Part shown: positions 23,861-37,944 of the stretch, one piece after another
Position numbering within the stretch: the stretch's first letter is position 1
Layout: every line of letters starts with the position of its first letter
NCBI GenBank assembly: GCA_017654935.2
Contig: CM065706.1
Location: 8,423,188 to 8,487,187 of the forward strand
DNA from: Phymorhynchus buccinoides
Taxonomy: Eukaryota > Mollusca > Gastropoda > Neogastropoda > Raphitomidae
Direction: 5' to 3'
Length of the DNA stretch: 64,000 bases
The notes under the pieces: generated by a model
Seen by the model: only the letters and a program-made list of their open reading frames with translations
Database searches by the model: none
Told to the model about the DNA's origin: nothing
Made by a program: the position numbers and the translations under genes

Positions 23861-24530
23861 ACCCCCCCCCCGCCTACATTTCTTGGTTAATTCCATTTTT
23901 CCGTTTTTGCCTTTCTTACCGAACATGAAGCTGTATTTTATGAAAATTTTCAGCTAATCATCTTTGTTCAATAATTAATTGCAGTCATGATAAAGGCAAT
24001 TATCTAATAGGACCCCCCCCCCTATGTAGTGCATTGGCATTTGTCACAGTCGTGGTTCATTGCACTTTCCCGTCTTATAGGGGGGTAGGGGTAGGGTTAG
24101 GGTTAGGGTTAGGGTTAGTATTCCAAAAAGATAATTAGCTGAAAATGTTAATAAAATACAGCTTTATGTTTGGTAAGAAAGGCAAAAACGGAAAAATGGA
24201 ATTAACCGAGAAATGCAGGGGGGGGTGGAGGGGGGTGCAGTTAAAGTTGGTAGGGTGACTGTCGGCCATTTTGATCAATCACAGTCTGAAGTTTAGATTA
24301 GCTGAAGAAAATGCACCGACCTACTCATTTTAAAGCACTTTTTTTTTTAGTATTGAGAGACCATAACAAAGATTGTCCTTTATAAATAATATGAAAGATG
24401 GGATGTTAGAGAGCTCGAAAATACCCATCACTCAAAACTGATTAAAAAAAAAAGATTTTTTTAAACTTTGCAAGCCTCTAGTGAGAAACTAACCCTTCGA
24501 CTTAATGTCCCTTTCGTGGTGCTGGGTCAC
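23694..24530 (+). mobile_element. Non-autonomous GTGACCCAGCACC element, copy B
   Basis: Counterpart of 1679-2492, with the same nested foldback and a longer internal C tract. Confidence 0.8.
23812..24239. mobile_element. Foldback element with TTAGGG repeats, copy B
   Basis: Counterpart of 1797-2202. The left C tract is about 50 bp instead of 22 and the TTAGGG run has one more unit, so both simple tracts vary in length between copies. Confidence 0.75.
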
Positions 24531-24800
24531 CCCTATTTTAAAAAAAAAATCACTCTATCTCTGTCTCCCTCCTACCCTAACCCTCTTCTCTTTAACGTAA
24601 TAAATATCGACTGGAAGAACGTATATATGGTTTACTGTCTTGTTTTAGTCCGAAACCTCATTGGCATTGTTTTGAGTATCGCCGCAATAGTAACAACTGC
24701 TGTTGGCTTTTATTTTTTTGTTTATTTTTAACCTTATTTCGTTTTGTTTTTTCTCCTCAATTCTTTACAATCCCGTGGGCCCTTTGTCAAATGGCTTTTT

Positions 24801-25327
24801 ATCATTGGTTGGCATCACAGCCTGTAGTATGGGCCAACAGTAACACGAGAGCTATGCAATAGATGCTTTTCTACAGAAAAAAAAGGAAAATCATGGTGCA
24901 GTTTAGTCTCTTGCGGAAGAGTGGGACTTAACTGGCACCGGCTCTGGTGCTGCAGCCAAAGGGATATGTTGGCCTTTTCGTTTTTGGGGGGACCTTCCCC
25001 AAACAACGCCAGCAGTCCTCAAATCCTTTTGGTCGAGAGAGTGGGGATGTACCCTGGGCAAGGCATCTCCGCTATAAACAAATTCTAGCCCAGCCCGCCG
25101 GAATAGCATATTTCATGCCCTCCTCTGCCGCTATCTGGCAGTCATGGTCGGAAACGACTGACTGGCATATACACCGTCATACGCTACAGATGACAGCGGT
25201 CTAAATGCCAACACACCCAAGGGAGTGGGAAACCAAAAAAATCGATAATGAATTCCTGGACATACGGTTAGACCCTACAGGGAAGTCTGCCATCGATTCT
25301 TGGAGGCATCATTACCGCTACGTGACA
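24801..25327. repeat. Interspersed repeat, unclassified, copy B
   Basis: Counterpart of 2763-3290 within the duplicated segment. Confidence 0.5.
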
Positions 25328-25570
25328 TTAACCCTTTCACCGCCAGCCATATTTCAGCCAGAAATGTCCATTACATTTATGTGAGTAGAGAACAAAATCC
25401 ACCTGCAGTATTTGGGGATTCTTCTGTGACATATATATACATATATTTTTACTTCCCCAAACTAAGACAATAGGCTCTTTGGATAATAGACCCCAATGTG
25501 ATGCCTTTTAGTGACATAGGTGTTAAATCACTGTGGTGCTAAAATGCGACTTTGGCGGTGAAAGGATTAA
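25328..25570 (+). mobile_element. TTAA-target MITE, copy B
   Basis: Counterpart of 3294-3535 with TTAA flanks. The right end reads GAAAGGATTAA, one substitution in the TIR. Confidence 0.86.
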
Positions 25571-25572
25571 CC

Positions 25573-25885
25573 TTCTTTCTTCTTCTGCGTTCCCAGGCCA
25601 TATGGCCACAATGGGTAAGGTACGTATGTGTCCAGTTTTCAGTTTTCACTGGTCTCCCCGGCTGCGTACAGCCAACACATTCCGATTTCGGGAGGAGCTC
25701 AAAGGAGAAACGTTATCTGGAAGATTTGTTTTTGAAAAAAAAGCAGGAGAATGGGGCCAATGAAGTCAGAAAGATAGTAGATGATAGAAAGCAAAGGGAA
25801 AAAGGCAGAGTCAAAGAGAGTGGCAGATTAGAGGAAGTTACAAGCACAGAACTTCCAGAAGGTGGGGGAACTATTTTTTTTACCC
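25573..25885 (-). repeat. GAA-tailed interspersed repeat, copy B
   Basis: Counterpart of 3538-3850. It lacks about 30 bp of the G-rich end region present in copy A. Confidence 0.65.
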
Positions 25886-26026
25886 CCCCGGTATCCCCAA
25901 GACTCCCCCAGCTCCCTGTATGGAGGCACGAGGCATCCACCCCCTGCCCCAGTGACATTAACCATCTGCTTTCTTTTTGAAAGAGAGCCAAAGTAGGTGG
26001 CTAGCGCTATATATAACGAACCCCAC

Positions 26027-26272
26027 TTAACCCTTTCACCGCCAGCATATTTCAGCCAAATATTTCCATCAAATTTACCTGGGTGAGAACAAAAACCTAT
26101 CTGCAGTATTGGGGATTCTTTTGTGAAGATAAAGTAAATATGGTCTAGCGCTACTTCCCAAAACTAACCAATAGGGTCTTTTGGATAATAGACCCCAATT
26201 TGATGCCTTTTGGTGACATAGGTGTTAAATCATTGTGGTGCTAAAATGCGACTTTGGCGGTGAAAGGGTTAA
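26027..26272 (+). mobile_element. TTAA-target MITE at the satellite edge, copy B
   Basis: Counterpart of 4024-4267, TTAA on both sides, again bordering the satellite. Confidence 0.86.
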
Positions 26273-28655
26273 AGTTACAAGAGTTACTTTATCTTTATTC
26301 CAACTTTTCGGGCGTTTACAGAGACACATTCTACTTTAGTAACGGTGGTTACAAGAGCGATTTATTCTTTATTCCAACTTTTCGGGCGTTTACAGAGACA
26401 CATTCTACTTTAGTAACGGTGGTTACAAGAGCGATTTATTCTTTATTCCAACTTTTCGGGCGTTTACAGAGACACATTCTACTTTAGTAACGGTGGTTAC
26501 AAGAGCGATTTATTCTTTATTCCAACTTTTCGGGCGTTTACAGAGACACATTCTACTTTAGTAACGGTGGTTACAAGAGCGATTTATTCTTTATTCCAAC
26601 TTTTCGGGCGTTTACAGAGACACATTCTACTTTAGTAACGGTGGTTACAAGAGCGATTTATTCTTTATTCCAACTTTTCGGGCGTTTACAGAGACACATT
26701 CTACTTTAGTAACGGTGGTTACAAGAGCGATTTATTCTTTATTCCAACTTTTCGGGAGTGAAAGAGACACATTCTACATCAGTAACGGTCGTTACACAGT
26801 GCGTAACGGTCGTAACAAGACAGAATTACTCTTTATTCCAACGTTTCGGGCGTTCACAGAGACATTCTACATTAGTAAGGGTCGTTACAGAGTGCGTAAC
26901 GGTCGTTACAAGAGCGAATTACTCTTTATTCCAACGTTTCGGGCATTTACAGAGACATTCTACATTAGTAAGGGTCGTTACAGAGTGCGCAACGGTTGTT
27001 ACAAGAGAGAATTACTCTTTATTCCAACGTTTCGGGCATATACAGAGACATTCTACATTAGTAAGGGTCGTTACAGAGTGCGCAACGGTCGTTACAAGAG
27101 AGAATTACTCTTTATTCCAACGTTTCGGGCGCCTACAGAGACACATTCTACACCAGTAACGGTCGTTACACAGTGCGTAACAGTCGTTGCAAGAGCGAAT
27201 TACTCTCTAGTCCAACGTTTCGGGCGCTTACAGAGACATATTTCACATTCTACATTAGTAACGGTCGTTACACAGTGCGTAACGGTCGTTACAAGAGCGA
27301 ATTACTCGTTACAAGAGCGATTTATTATCTATTCTTTTATTCTAACGTTTCAGGCGCTAACGAGACACATTCTACATTAGTAACGGTCGCTACACAGTGA
27401 GTAACGGTCGTTACAAGAGAGAATTGCTCGTCATTCCAACGTTTCGGGAACTTACAGATACATATCCTACAATAGTAACGGTCATTACACAATGCGTAAC
27501 GATCGTTACAAGAGCGAATTACTCTTTATTCCAACGTTTTGGGCGCTTACAGACACACATTCTATTTTAGTAACGGTCGTTACACAGTGTGTAATGGTCG
27601 TTACACAGTACGTAACGGTCGTTACAAGAGCGAATTACTCTTTAATACAAAGTTTCGGAAGCTTACAGATACACATTCTACATCAGTAACGGTCGTTACA
27701 CAACGCGTAAATGTTGTTACACAACGCGTAATGGTTGTTACAAGAGCGAATTACTCTTTATTCCAACGTTTGGGGCGTTATTTAACGATCGTTACGCGTT
27801 GTGCAACGACCGTTACGGGTTGTGTAACGACCGTTCGCGTTGCTCCACAACGCCTAACGTTCGTTACACAGTACGTAACGGTTGTTACAAGAGCGAATTA
27901 CTCTTTAATACAACGTTTCGGAAGCTTACAGATACACATTTTACATCAGTAACGGTCGTTACACAACGCGAAACGGTCGGTACACAGTACGTAACGGTCG
28001 TTACAAGAGCGAATTACTATTTAATACGACGTTTTGGATGCTTACGTAATTACAGATACACATTCTACATCAGTAACGGTCGTTACACAACACGTAACGG
28101 TCGTTACACAGTACGTAACGGTCGTTACAAGAGCGAATTATTCTTTAATACAACGTTTCGGAAGTTTACAGATACACATTCTACATCAGTAACGGTCGTT
28201 ACACAACGCGTAACGGTGGTTACACAACGCGCAATTACTCTTTAATGCAACATTCTACATCAGTAACGGTCGTTACACAACGCGTAACGGTGGTTACACA
28301 ACGCGCAATTACTCTTTAATGCAACATTCTACATCAGTAACGGTTGTTACACAACGCGTAACGAGCGAATTACTATTTAATACAACGTTTCGGAAGCTTA
28401 CAGATACACATTCTACATCAGTTAGGGTCGTTACAGAACGCGTAACGGTCGTTACACAACGCGTAACGTTTGTTACACAACGCGTAACGGACGTTACACA
28501 ACGCGTAACGGTCGTTACACAGTACGTAATGGTCGTTACAAGAACGAATTACTCTTTAATACAACGTTTCGGAAGCTTAGAGATACACATTCTACATCAT
28601 TAACGGTCGTTACACAGTACAAAACGGTCGTTACAAGAGCGAATTACTCTTTAAT
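26273..28655 (+). repeat. Palindromic-core satellite, plus block 1, copy B
   Basis: As 4268-6355, but the first 74-bp unit is present six times (CGGGCG landmarks at 26309, 26383, 26457, 26531, 26605, 26679) against two in copy A. The units look identical to one another, which suggests recent amplification. Confidence 0.95.
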
Positions 28656-29096
28656 TACCCTTGGCGAACACTCCTTCGCTTTCCAGGCCCCCTCCTCTTG
28701 GAATAGACTCCCTTTACCTCTCTGTTCTGCCAACTCCCTTTCTTCATTTAAGTCTTCTCTCAAAACTACTCTCTTCAAATCATAGCCTGCTATATTTCTT
28801 TTCAAAGTACTGTGCCCCTTCCATCCGCGTGTGTTTGTGTGCATGCGTGTAGTATGTGCGTGTGTGTTGCGTGTGCGTGTGCGTGTGTGTGTGTGCGCGT
28901 GTGATGGGTTCGTGTGTGTGTTTGTGTGTGTGTGTCTGTTTAGTGCGTGCGTGTGTCTGTGTTTAGTGCGTGCGTGTACGCGCGCGCGCGTGTGCATAAT
29001 ATATTTTTGTCATTTCTTTATTTATATTGCTTGCTGGTTTGTTCATTTATTATTGTAAGCGCTTAGGGCTTTTTTAAGATTAGGCGCTATAAATGC

Positions 29097-29132
<36 letters not shown>
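28656..29132 (+). mobile_element. 5'-truncated LINE 3' end in satellite, copy B
   Basis: Counterpart of 6356-6831 (coding remnant 28660-28785) with a longer (ATT)n tail. Confidence 0.8.
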
Positions 29133-29140
<8 letters not shown>

Positions 29141-29935
29141 TAATACAACGTTTCGGAAGCTGACAGATACACATTCTACATCAGTAACGGTCGTTACACA
29201 ACACGTAACGGTTGATACACAGTACGTTACGGTCGTTACAAGAGCGAATTACACTTTAATACAACGTTTCGGAAGCTGACAGATACACATTCTACATCAG
29301 TAACGGTCGTTGCACAGTACGTAGCGGTCGCTACAAGAGCGAATTACTCTTTAATACGTTTCGGAAGCTTACAGATACACATTCTACATCAGTAACGGTC
29401 ATTACACAACGCAAAACGTTCGTTACACAGTACGTAACGGTCGTTACAACAACCAATTACTCTTTAATACAACGTTTTGGAAGCTTACAGATACACATTC
29501 TACATCAGTAACGGTCGTTACACAACACGTAACGGACGTTATACAATGCGTAACGGTCGTTACACAACACGTAACGGTCGTTACACAACACATAACGGTC
29601 GTTACACAACGCGTACCGGTCGTTACACAACGCGTACCGGTCGTTACACAACACGTAATGGTCGTTACAAGAGATAATTACTCTTTATTCTAACGTTTCG
29701 GGCGCTTAAAGAGACACCTTCTTCATCAGAAACGGTCGTTACATAACGCGTAACGGTCGGTACAAGAGATGATTACTCTTTATTGTAACGTTTCGGGCGC
29801 TTAGAGAGACTCCTTCTACATCAGTAACGACCGTTACGCTCTTGCAACGACCGTTACATTCTACATTATTAACGGTCGTTACACAGTGCGTAACGGTCGT
29901 TACAAGAGCAAATTAAACTTTATTGGAATGTTTTG
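29133..29935 (+). repeat. Palindromic-core satellite, plus block 2, copy B
   Basis: Counterpart of 6832-7626. Confidence 0.93.
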
Positions 29936-30121
29936 AGTGCTTAAGGGCTCGTCACACGCTGCAACAAATTAGTTGCTACAACTAGTGTTATACCACAAGT
30001 TGCAGTAAAAATTGCAGAGCTCGCGGCACACGCTGCAACTTTGGTACGACGTCCTTGCAATCATATGCTGAACCGACCACAGGTAGACTCAGAAATACTG
30101 TTCTAAAATGTATACAGTGTA
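29936..30121. other. Non-satellite spacer at an orientation switch, copy B
   Basis: Counterpart of 7627-7807, nearly identical. Confidence 0.6.
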
Positions 30122-30520
30122 TCTGTAAGCTTCCGAAAGGTTGTATTAAAAAGCAATTCGCTCTTGTAACGACCGCTACGTACTGTGTAACGACCGTTAC
30201 GCGTTATGTAACGACCGTTACGCGTTGTGTAGCGACCGTTCTGATTTAGAATGTGCATCTGTAGGCTTCCGAAACATTGTATTAAAGAGTAATTCGCTCT
30301 TGTAACGACCGCTACGTACTGTGTAACGACCGTTACGCATTATGTAACGACCGTTACGCGTTGTGTAGCGACCGTTCTAATGTAGAATGTGTATCTGTAA
30401 GCTTCCGAAACGTTGCATTAAAGAGTAATTCGCTCTTGTAACGACCGCTACGTACTGTGTAACAACCGTTACGCGTTATGTAACGACCGTTACGCGTTGT
30501 CTAACGGTCGTAACTATTCA
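30122..30520 (-). repeat. Palindromic-core satellite, minus block 1, copy B
   Basis: Counterpart of 7808-8216. Confidence 0.93.
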
Positions 30521-30524
30521 GCAA

Positions 30525-30683
30525 GGACGTTTTCAGGGAATTGTTCATGGAGAGAGAATGTGCAATAAGTGTGAATCAAATGATTTGGGAGATGAATTTC
30601 ATGTTGTTTTCAATTGTAATTTCTTTAGCAATAGCAGAAAACTGTTGTTGAAGCCTTTTTATTACAGACACCCTAATACTATA
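30525..30683 (+). pseudogene. LINE ORF2 C-terminal fragment with CCHC motif, copy B
   Basis: Counterpart of 8218-8376. The continuation appears on the far side of the Tc1 element at about 31508-31595, where one frame reads KFNKLFTTRNKKTAKCSNIC and ends at a stop, the usual last segment of such ORFs. Confidence 0.65.
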
Positions 30684-31501
30684 CTGATGGAAAAAGGTTA
30701 GGGACCAGTCACACACACATGCACAACTTTCCAACCACAAATGGCAATGCAATTTTTTTGGGCAAGCATTTTTTTCATTATCTCGTCAATCAGAGTACCA
30801 AATTTCATTCTGATTTGATTATCCGTTTGCTTTCCGCGAGCCCTCAAGCAACATAGGGGTTCAAAACGAAAATTGCAAGTCCTTCGACATGTTCAGTAGT
30901 GTGTGTGTCCACCACGATTCCTTTGGCATTCATCACATCTGCGCCTCATGGAGTTCACCAGCTTCACGAAGAACTCCTGTGGGATGGCCTGCCACTCAGC
31001 ACGAAGCATCTGGAGTAGGTGCTGGAGATTCCTGGGGGGAGGAAGATTTGCCCTCACCTGCAAATCAAGTTCACCCCATGCATGCTCTATGGGGTTGAGA
31101 TCTGGGCTGCAGGCCGGCCAAACAAGCCTGACAACACCAGCCTGTCGGATGAAGTTGGTCACCACCCTGGCTCGGTGTGGGGTGGCGTTGTCATCTTGGA
31201 AGATGGCCTGGGGTCCCATCTGTTGGAGCATCGGCAGGACGAGTGGGGCCACAATTTCGTCTCTGTAGCGCAGGCCTGTAAGATTGCCAGCCACGTGTCG
31301 AAGGACTTGCAATTTTCGCTTTGAACCCCTATGTTGTTTGAGGGCTCGCGGAAAGCAAACGGATAATCAAATCGGAATGAAATTTGGTACTCTGATTGAC
31401 GAGATAATGAATTAAATGCTGACCCCAAACAATTGCATTGCCATTCGTGGTTGGAAAGTTGTGCATGTGTGTGTGACTGGTCCCTAACTTTTTTCCATCA
31501 G
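30684..31501 (-). mobile_element. Tc1-like element, both ends intact, internally deleted
   Basis: 818 bp with TA flanks (30682-30683 and 31502-31503) and TIRs of ~208 bp, starting CTGATGGAAAAAGGTTAGGG and ending with the inverse. The arms extend inward to about 30891 and 31290. Only the C-terminal part of the transposase remains. It is inserted in a LINE fragment. Confidence 0.88.
30893..31312 (-). pseudogene. Tc1-like transposase, C-terminal half, copy B
   Basis: Identical 139-residue frame to 8587-9006, with the same DD34E spacing and the same missing N-terminus. Because both TIRs are intact, this copy could in principle be moved in trans by a related full transposase. Confidence 0.85.
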
Positions 31502-31503
31502 TA

Positions 31504-32437
<934 letters not shown>

Positions 32438-34206
32438 CATTCTGATGTAGAATGTGTATCTGTAAGCTTCCAAAACGTTGTATTAAAGAATAATTCGCTC
32501 TTGTAACGACTGTTACGTACAGTGTAACGACCGTTACGTGTTGTGTAACGACCGTTACTGATGTAAAAAGTGTATCAGTAAGCTTCCGAAACGTCGTATT
32601 TAAGAGTAATTCGCTCGTGTAACGACCGTTACGTGCTGTGTAACGACTGTTACTGATGTAGAAGGTGTCTCTGTAAGCGCCTGAAACATTAGAATAAAGA
32701 GTAATTCTCTTTTGTAACGACCGTTACGCGTTGTGTAACGACCGTTACGCGTTGTGTAACGACCGTTACGCGTTGTGTAACGACCGTTACGCGTTGTGTA
32801 ACGACCGTTACGCGTTGTGTAACGTCCGTTACTCGTTGTGTAACAACCGTTACGCGTTGTACAACGACCGTTCCGCGTTGGGTAACGACCGTTACTGATG
32901 TAGAATGTGTATCTGTAAGCTTCCGAAACGTTGTATTAAAGAGTAATTCGCTCTTGTAACGACCGCTACGTACTGTGTAACGACCGTTACGCGTTGTGTA
33001 GCGACCGTTACTCGTTGTGTAACAACCGTTACGCGTTGTGCAACGACCGTTACGCGTTGGATAACGACCGTTACTGATGTAGAATGTGTATCTGTAAGCT
33101 TCCGAAGCATCGTATTAAAGAGTAATTCGCTCTTGTAACGACCGTTACGTACTGTGTAACGACCGTTACGTTTTGTGTAGCAACCGTTACTGATGTAGAA
33201 TGTGTATCTGTAAGCTTCCGAAGCGTCGTATTAAAGAGTAATTCGCTCTTGTAACGACCGTTACGTACTGTGTAACGACCGTTACGTTTTGTGTAGCAAC
33301 CGTTACTGATGTAGAATGTGTATCTGTAAGCTTCCGAAACGTATTAAAGAATAGTTCGCTCTTGTAACGACCGCTACGTACTGTGTAACGACCGTTACGC
33401 GTTGTGTAACGACCGTTGCGCGTTGCGTAGCGACCGTTCTGGTGTAGAATGTGTATGTGTAAGCTTCTGAAACGTTGCATAAAAGAATAATTCGCTCTTG
33501 TAACGACCGCTACGTACTGTGTAACGACCGTTACTGATGTAGAATGTGTATGTGTAAGCTTCCGAAACGTTGTATAAAAGAATTATTCGCTCTTGTAACG
33601 ACCATTACGCGTTGTGTAGCGACCGCTACGTGTTGTGTAACGACCGTTACTGATGTAGAATGCTTATCTGTAAGCTTCCGAAACGTTGTATTAAAGAATA
33701 ATTCGCTCTTGTAACGACCATTACGCGTTGTGTAGCGACCGCTACGTGTTGTGTAACGACCGTTACTGATGTAGAATGTTTATCTGTAAGCTTCCGAAAC
33801 GTTGTATTAAAGAATAATTCGCTCTTGTAACGACCGTTACGTGCTGTGTAACTACTGTTACTGATATAGAAGGTGTCTCTGTAAGCGCCTGAAACGTTAG
33901 AATAAAGAGTAATTCTCTTTTGTAACGCCCGCTACGCGTTGTGTAACGACCATTACGCGTTGTGTAGCGACCGCTACGTGTTGTGTAACTACCGTTACTG
34001 ATGTAGAATGTTTATCTGTAAGCTTCCGAAACGTTGTATTAAAGAATAATTCGCTCTTGTAACGACCGTTACGTACTGTTGTAACGACCGTTACGTGTTG
34101 TGTAACGACCGTTACGCGTTGTGTAACGACCGTTACTGATGTAGAATGTGTATCTGTAAGCTTCCGAAACGTTGTATTAAAGAGTAATTCGCTCTTGTAA
34201 CGACCG
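32438..34206 (-). repeat. Palindromic-core satellite, minus block 2, copy B
   Basis: Counterpart of 9933-11563, with an extra unit near 34050-34140. Confidence 0.93.
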
Positions 34207-36355
34207 TTTTGGAAGCTTACAGATACACATTCTACATCAGTAACGGTCGTTACACAATGCGTAACGGTCGTCACACAACACGTAACGGTCGTTACACAAC
34301 GCGTAACTGTGATTACAAGAGATAATTACTCTTTATTCTACTGTTTCGGGCACTTACAGAGACACCTTCTACATCAGTAACGGTCGTTACACAGTGCGTA
34401 ATTGTCGTTACAATAGCGAATTACTCATTATTCCAACCCTTCAGACGCTTACCGAGACACATTTTATATTAGTAACGGTAACGGTAACGCTGCGCAACTA
34501 TCGTTACAAGAGCAATTTATTCTGTGTTCCAACGTTTCGGGTGTTAACGAGACACATTCTACATCAGTAACGGTTGTTACACAGTACATAACGGTCGTTA
34601 CAAGAGCGAATTACTCTTTAATACAACGTTTCAGACGCCAACAGATACACAATCTACATCATTAACGGTCGTTACGCAACGCGTAACGGTCGCTACACAG
34701 TACATAACGGTCGTTACAAGAGCGAATTACTCTTTAATACAACGTTTCGGAAGCTTACAGATACACATTCTACATCAGTAACAGTCGTTACACAACACGT
34801 AACGGTCGTTACACAGTACGTAACGGTCGTTACAAGAGCGAATTACTCTTTAATACAACATCTCGGAAGCTTACAAATACACATTCTACATCAGTAACGG
34901 TCGTTGCAGAACGCGTAACGGTCGTTACACAACGCGTGACGGTCGTCACACAGTACGCAACGGTCGTTACAAGAGCGAATTACTCTTTAATACAACGTTT
35001 CGGAAGCTTACAGATACACATTCTACATCAGTAACGGTCGCTACACAACACGTAACGGTCGTTACACAGTACGTAACGGTCGTCACACACTGTGGAAGCT
35101 TACATATGCACATTCTACATCAGTAACGATCGTTACACAACGTGTAACGGTCGTTACACAACGAGTAACGGTCGTTACACAACGAGTAACGTTCGTTATA
35201 CAACGCGTAACGGTCGTTACACAACGCGTAACGGTCGTTACACAACGCATAACGGTCGTTACACAACGCGTAACGGTCGTTACACAACGCGTAACGGTCG
35301 TTACAAGAGATAATTACTCTTTATTCTAACGTTTCGGGCGCTTACAGAGACGCCTTCTACATTATTAACGGTTGTTACAAGAGCGTTACGGTCGTTACAA
35401 GAGCGAATTATTCTTTATTCCAACGCTTATGGCGCTTACAGAGACACATTCTGCTTTAGTAATGGTCGTTATGCAACACGTAACGGTCGTTACACAACAC
35501 ATAACGGTCGTTACACAACGCGTAACGGTCTTTACACAACACATAGCGGTCTTTACACAACACATAACGGTCGTTACACAACGCGTAACGGTCGTTACAC
35601 AACGCGTAACGGTCGTTACACAACACATAACGGTCGTTACACAACACATAACGGTCGTTACACAACGCGTAACGGTCTTTACACAACACATAGCGGTCTT
35701 TACACAACACATAACGGTCGTTACACAACGCGTAACGGTCGTTACACAACACATAACGGTCGTTACACAACACATAACGGTCGTTGCACAACGCGTAACG
35801 GTCGTTATACAACGCGTGACGGTCGTTACACAACACATAACGGTCGTTGCACAACGCATAACGGTCGTTATACAACGCGTGACGGTCGCTACACAACACG
35901 TAACGGTCGCTACACAACACATAACGGTCGTTACAGAACGCGTAACGGTCGTTACACAACACATAACGGTCGTTACACAACACATAACGGTCGTTACACA
36001 ACGCGTAACGGTCGTTACAAGAGCAAATTACTCTTTATTCCAACGTTTAGGGCGCTTACAGAGACACAATCTACATTATTAAAGGTCGCTACACATTGCG
36101 TAACGGTCGTTACAAGAGCAAAAAGCTTTTTATTCCAACGTTTCGGGAGCTTTCATATACACTCCTACATTAATAACGGTCGTTACAAAATGCGTAACGG
36201 TCGTTACAAGAGCGAATTACTCTTTATTACGACGTTTTGGACTCTTACAGAGACACATTCTACATTAGTAACGGTCGTTACAGACTGCAAAACGGTCGTT
36301 ACAAGAGCAAATTACTCTTTATTACAACGTTTCGGGCGCCTACAGAGACACGTTA
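34207..36355 (+). repeat. Palindromic-core satellite, plus block 3, copy B
   Basis: Orientation changes directly from minus to plus at CCGTTTTGGAAGCTT with no intervening sequence. A run of about 25 tandem 21-bp units occupies 35460-36020. The array ends near 36355. Confidence 0.95.
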
Positions 36356-36645
36356 GGTAAGACAACGCAAGGAACTCTAGTTTTGCCTATCATTATTAAG
36401 GGCAGTTATTTTAGTGAGCCGTTGCACAGAATCGCGTCAAATTTCGTGCAATGATCTCCTATAACTCCCGAAGCCGATGCCGCGTTGCTTAGAAGAAATA
36501 ATGTTTTACGCCCTCTTTGGCATTTCGGCCATGTGGGGCATTAAGATGCCGCGTTGCTTTGAGCAACATCAACATTTATGGAGAGTTAGAGTATCTCCCG
36601 AAAGAACAAGACACGTCTGTACAGAATCATATTTCTACTTCTTCT

Positions 36646-36755
36646 GCTTTCCCAGGCCATAATGGTTAAGGTACGTGTATGTGTGTGCGTCCGGTTTTCA
36701 GCGATCTCCCTGCTGCATACAGCCGAGACGTTCCGATTTGGGAGGAGACAGAATC
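36646..36755 (-). repeat. GAA-tailed repeat, truncated
   Basis: Only the tail-proximal ~110 bp remain (TTCTTCTGCTTTCCCAGG on the plus strand). Confidence 0.55.
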
Positions 36756-36774
36756 CTGTAATCCGTGAAGGGTG

Positions 36775-36960
36775 AAACTATGCATGCCAGTCTGTCGTTT
36801 CGGATCGTGTCTTCCAGATAGCAGAGGAGGCAGTTGCTATTCTAGAGGGCTGGGAAAAGAATAGCTTATTAGTCAAATTGCCTTGTCCAGGGTACATCCC
36901 AACTCTCAGCTGGTGGCATTAGGGGAAGGTTTCCCAAAGGGCAAACTAACCCCGTCGGTA
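36775..36960 (-). repeat. Fragment of the 2763-type repeat
   Basis: In reverse complement this matches the 2763-3290 repeat around GTACCCTGG and the CTCTGCTATCTGG block. Confidence 0.5.
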
Positions 36961-37007
36961 GCAGCACTAAGAATCTATTCAAATACCTCCTAAACATGAC
37001 TTATTCT

Positions 37008-37330
37008 TCTTCTTACGCGTTCCCAGGCCATATGGCCATAATGGGTAAGGTACGTATGTGGACCGGTTTTCAGTTTTCACTGGTCTCCCTGCTGCATAGG
37101 CCTACAACCGACACATTCTGATTTCGGAGGAGCTCAAAGGAGAAACATTTGGAAGATTTTGTTTTGAGGGGAAAAGGCAACAGAATGGGCCAATAAGTCA
37201 GAAAGATAGTAGATGATAGAAAGCTAAGGGGGGTGGGGGGTGGGGGTGGAAGGCAGAGTCAAAGAGTGTGACAGATTAGAGGAAGTTATGCATACAGCAT
37301 AGAACTTCCAGAAGATGGGGAACTATTTGT
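37008..37330 (-). repeat. GAA-tailed interspersed repeat
   Basis: Near full-length minus copy from TTCTTCTTCTTACGCG to the AACTTCCAGAAGATGGGGAA block. It lies next to the exon candidate at 37406-37526. Confidence 0.65.
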
Positions 37331-37405
37331 ACGGGAGCCTAAGCATGACACAAACATGAGAACACATGCATGGACTAATTATTTCATGCAACATTTTCAT
37401 CTCAC

Positions 37406-37526
37406 CAGACGCCTTGGGGGGTTGCATCTCTCTGCTCTCCGACGACGGCGCAGGACCGGAAGTGGACGGGGGAACAACTTCCGCCTTGGCTGCCATTGAT
37501 CGAGTCGTGGGATTGTCGTCTGATAC
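37406..37526 (-). CDS. Candidate internal exon, Pro/Ser-rich
   Basis: On the minus strand a 121-bp open segment is bounded by an acceptor (CTCAATTGTCAG at its 5' side) and a donor (GTGAGA at its 3' side). It encodes 40 residues, including DDNPTTRSMAAKAEVV and STSGPAPSSESREM, a disordered-looking Pro/Ser/Glu linker. It starts in phase 0 and ends in phase 1. It is more GC-rich than its flanks and is not repeated in the window. Without neighbouring exons the gene cannot be named. It could be a chance frame, but the paired splice signals argue for a real exon. Confidence 0.4.
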
Positions 37527-37632
37527 CTGACAATTGAGGTTTTTTGGGTGTGAATCACATACAATGTCTGACACCAAATAAAATACAGATAGGCCTATTT
37601 CGTGGGATTCGTGTTAGCCCACGAGGGACTAA

Positions 37633-37795
37633 AGTGGAACCTCCCTTATAAGACTCCCTCCCATATAAGACCTACTTCTCTGAGACATTGCCCTTCTTTG
37701 TAAGTATTACAATTACCTCCCTTATAAGACCTCTCCCTTATAAGCCTCATTTTGGATGATTTTTGAAGGTCTTATAGTAAGGGAGGTTCCACTGT
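37633..37795. mobile_element. Pogo-like MITE, simple copy
   Basis: About 163 bp with ends AGTGGAACCTCCCTTATAAG and inverse GGGAGGTTCCACTGT. Internal ATTGCCCTTCTTTGTAAG is shared, inverted, with 18061-18440. Confidence 0.7.
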
Positions 37796-37944
37796 ACAAA
37801 ATATATTAAATACGAACAAAACTAGTAGGGGTTTTCATCGGAGTCATTTAGACTAGTAGAATGTCACGAGAATCATGCCTCGCAAAAAGGTCACAGGTCA
37901 AAGGCTCGCCTTTGGCTTGAACCGTATGCAGTGGGTCGGCCCCT

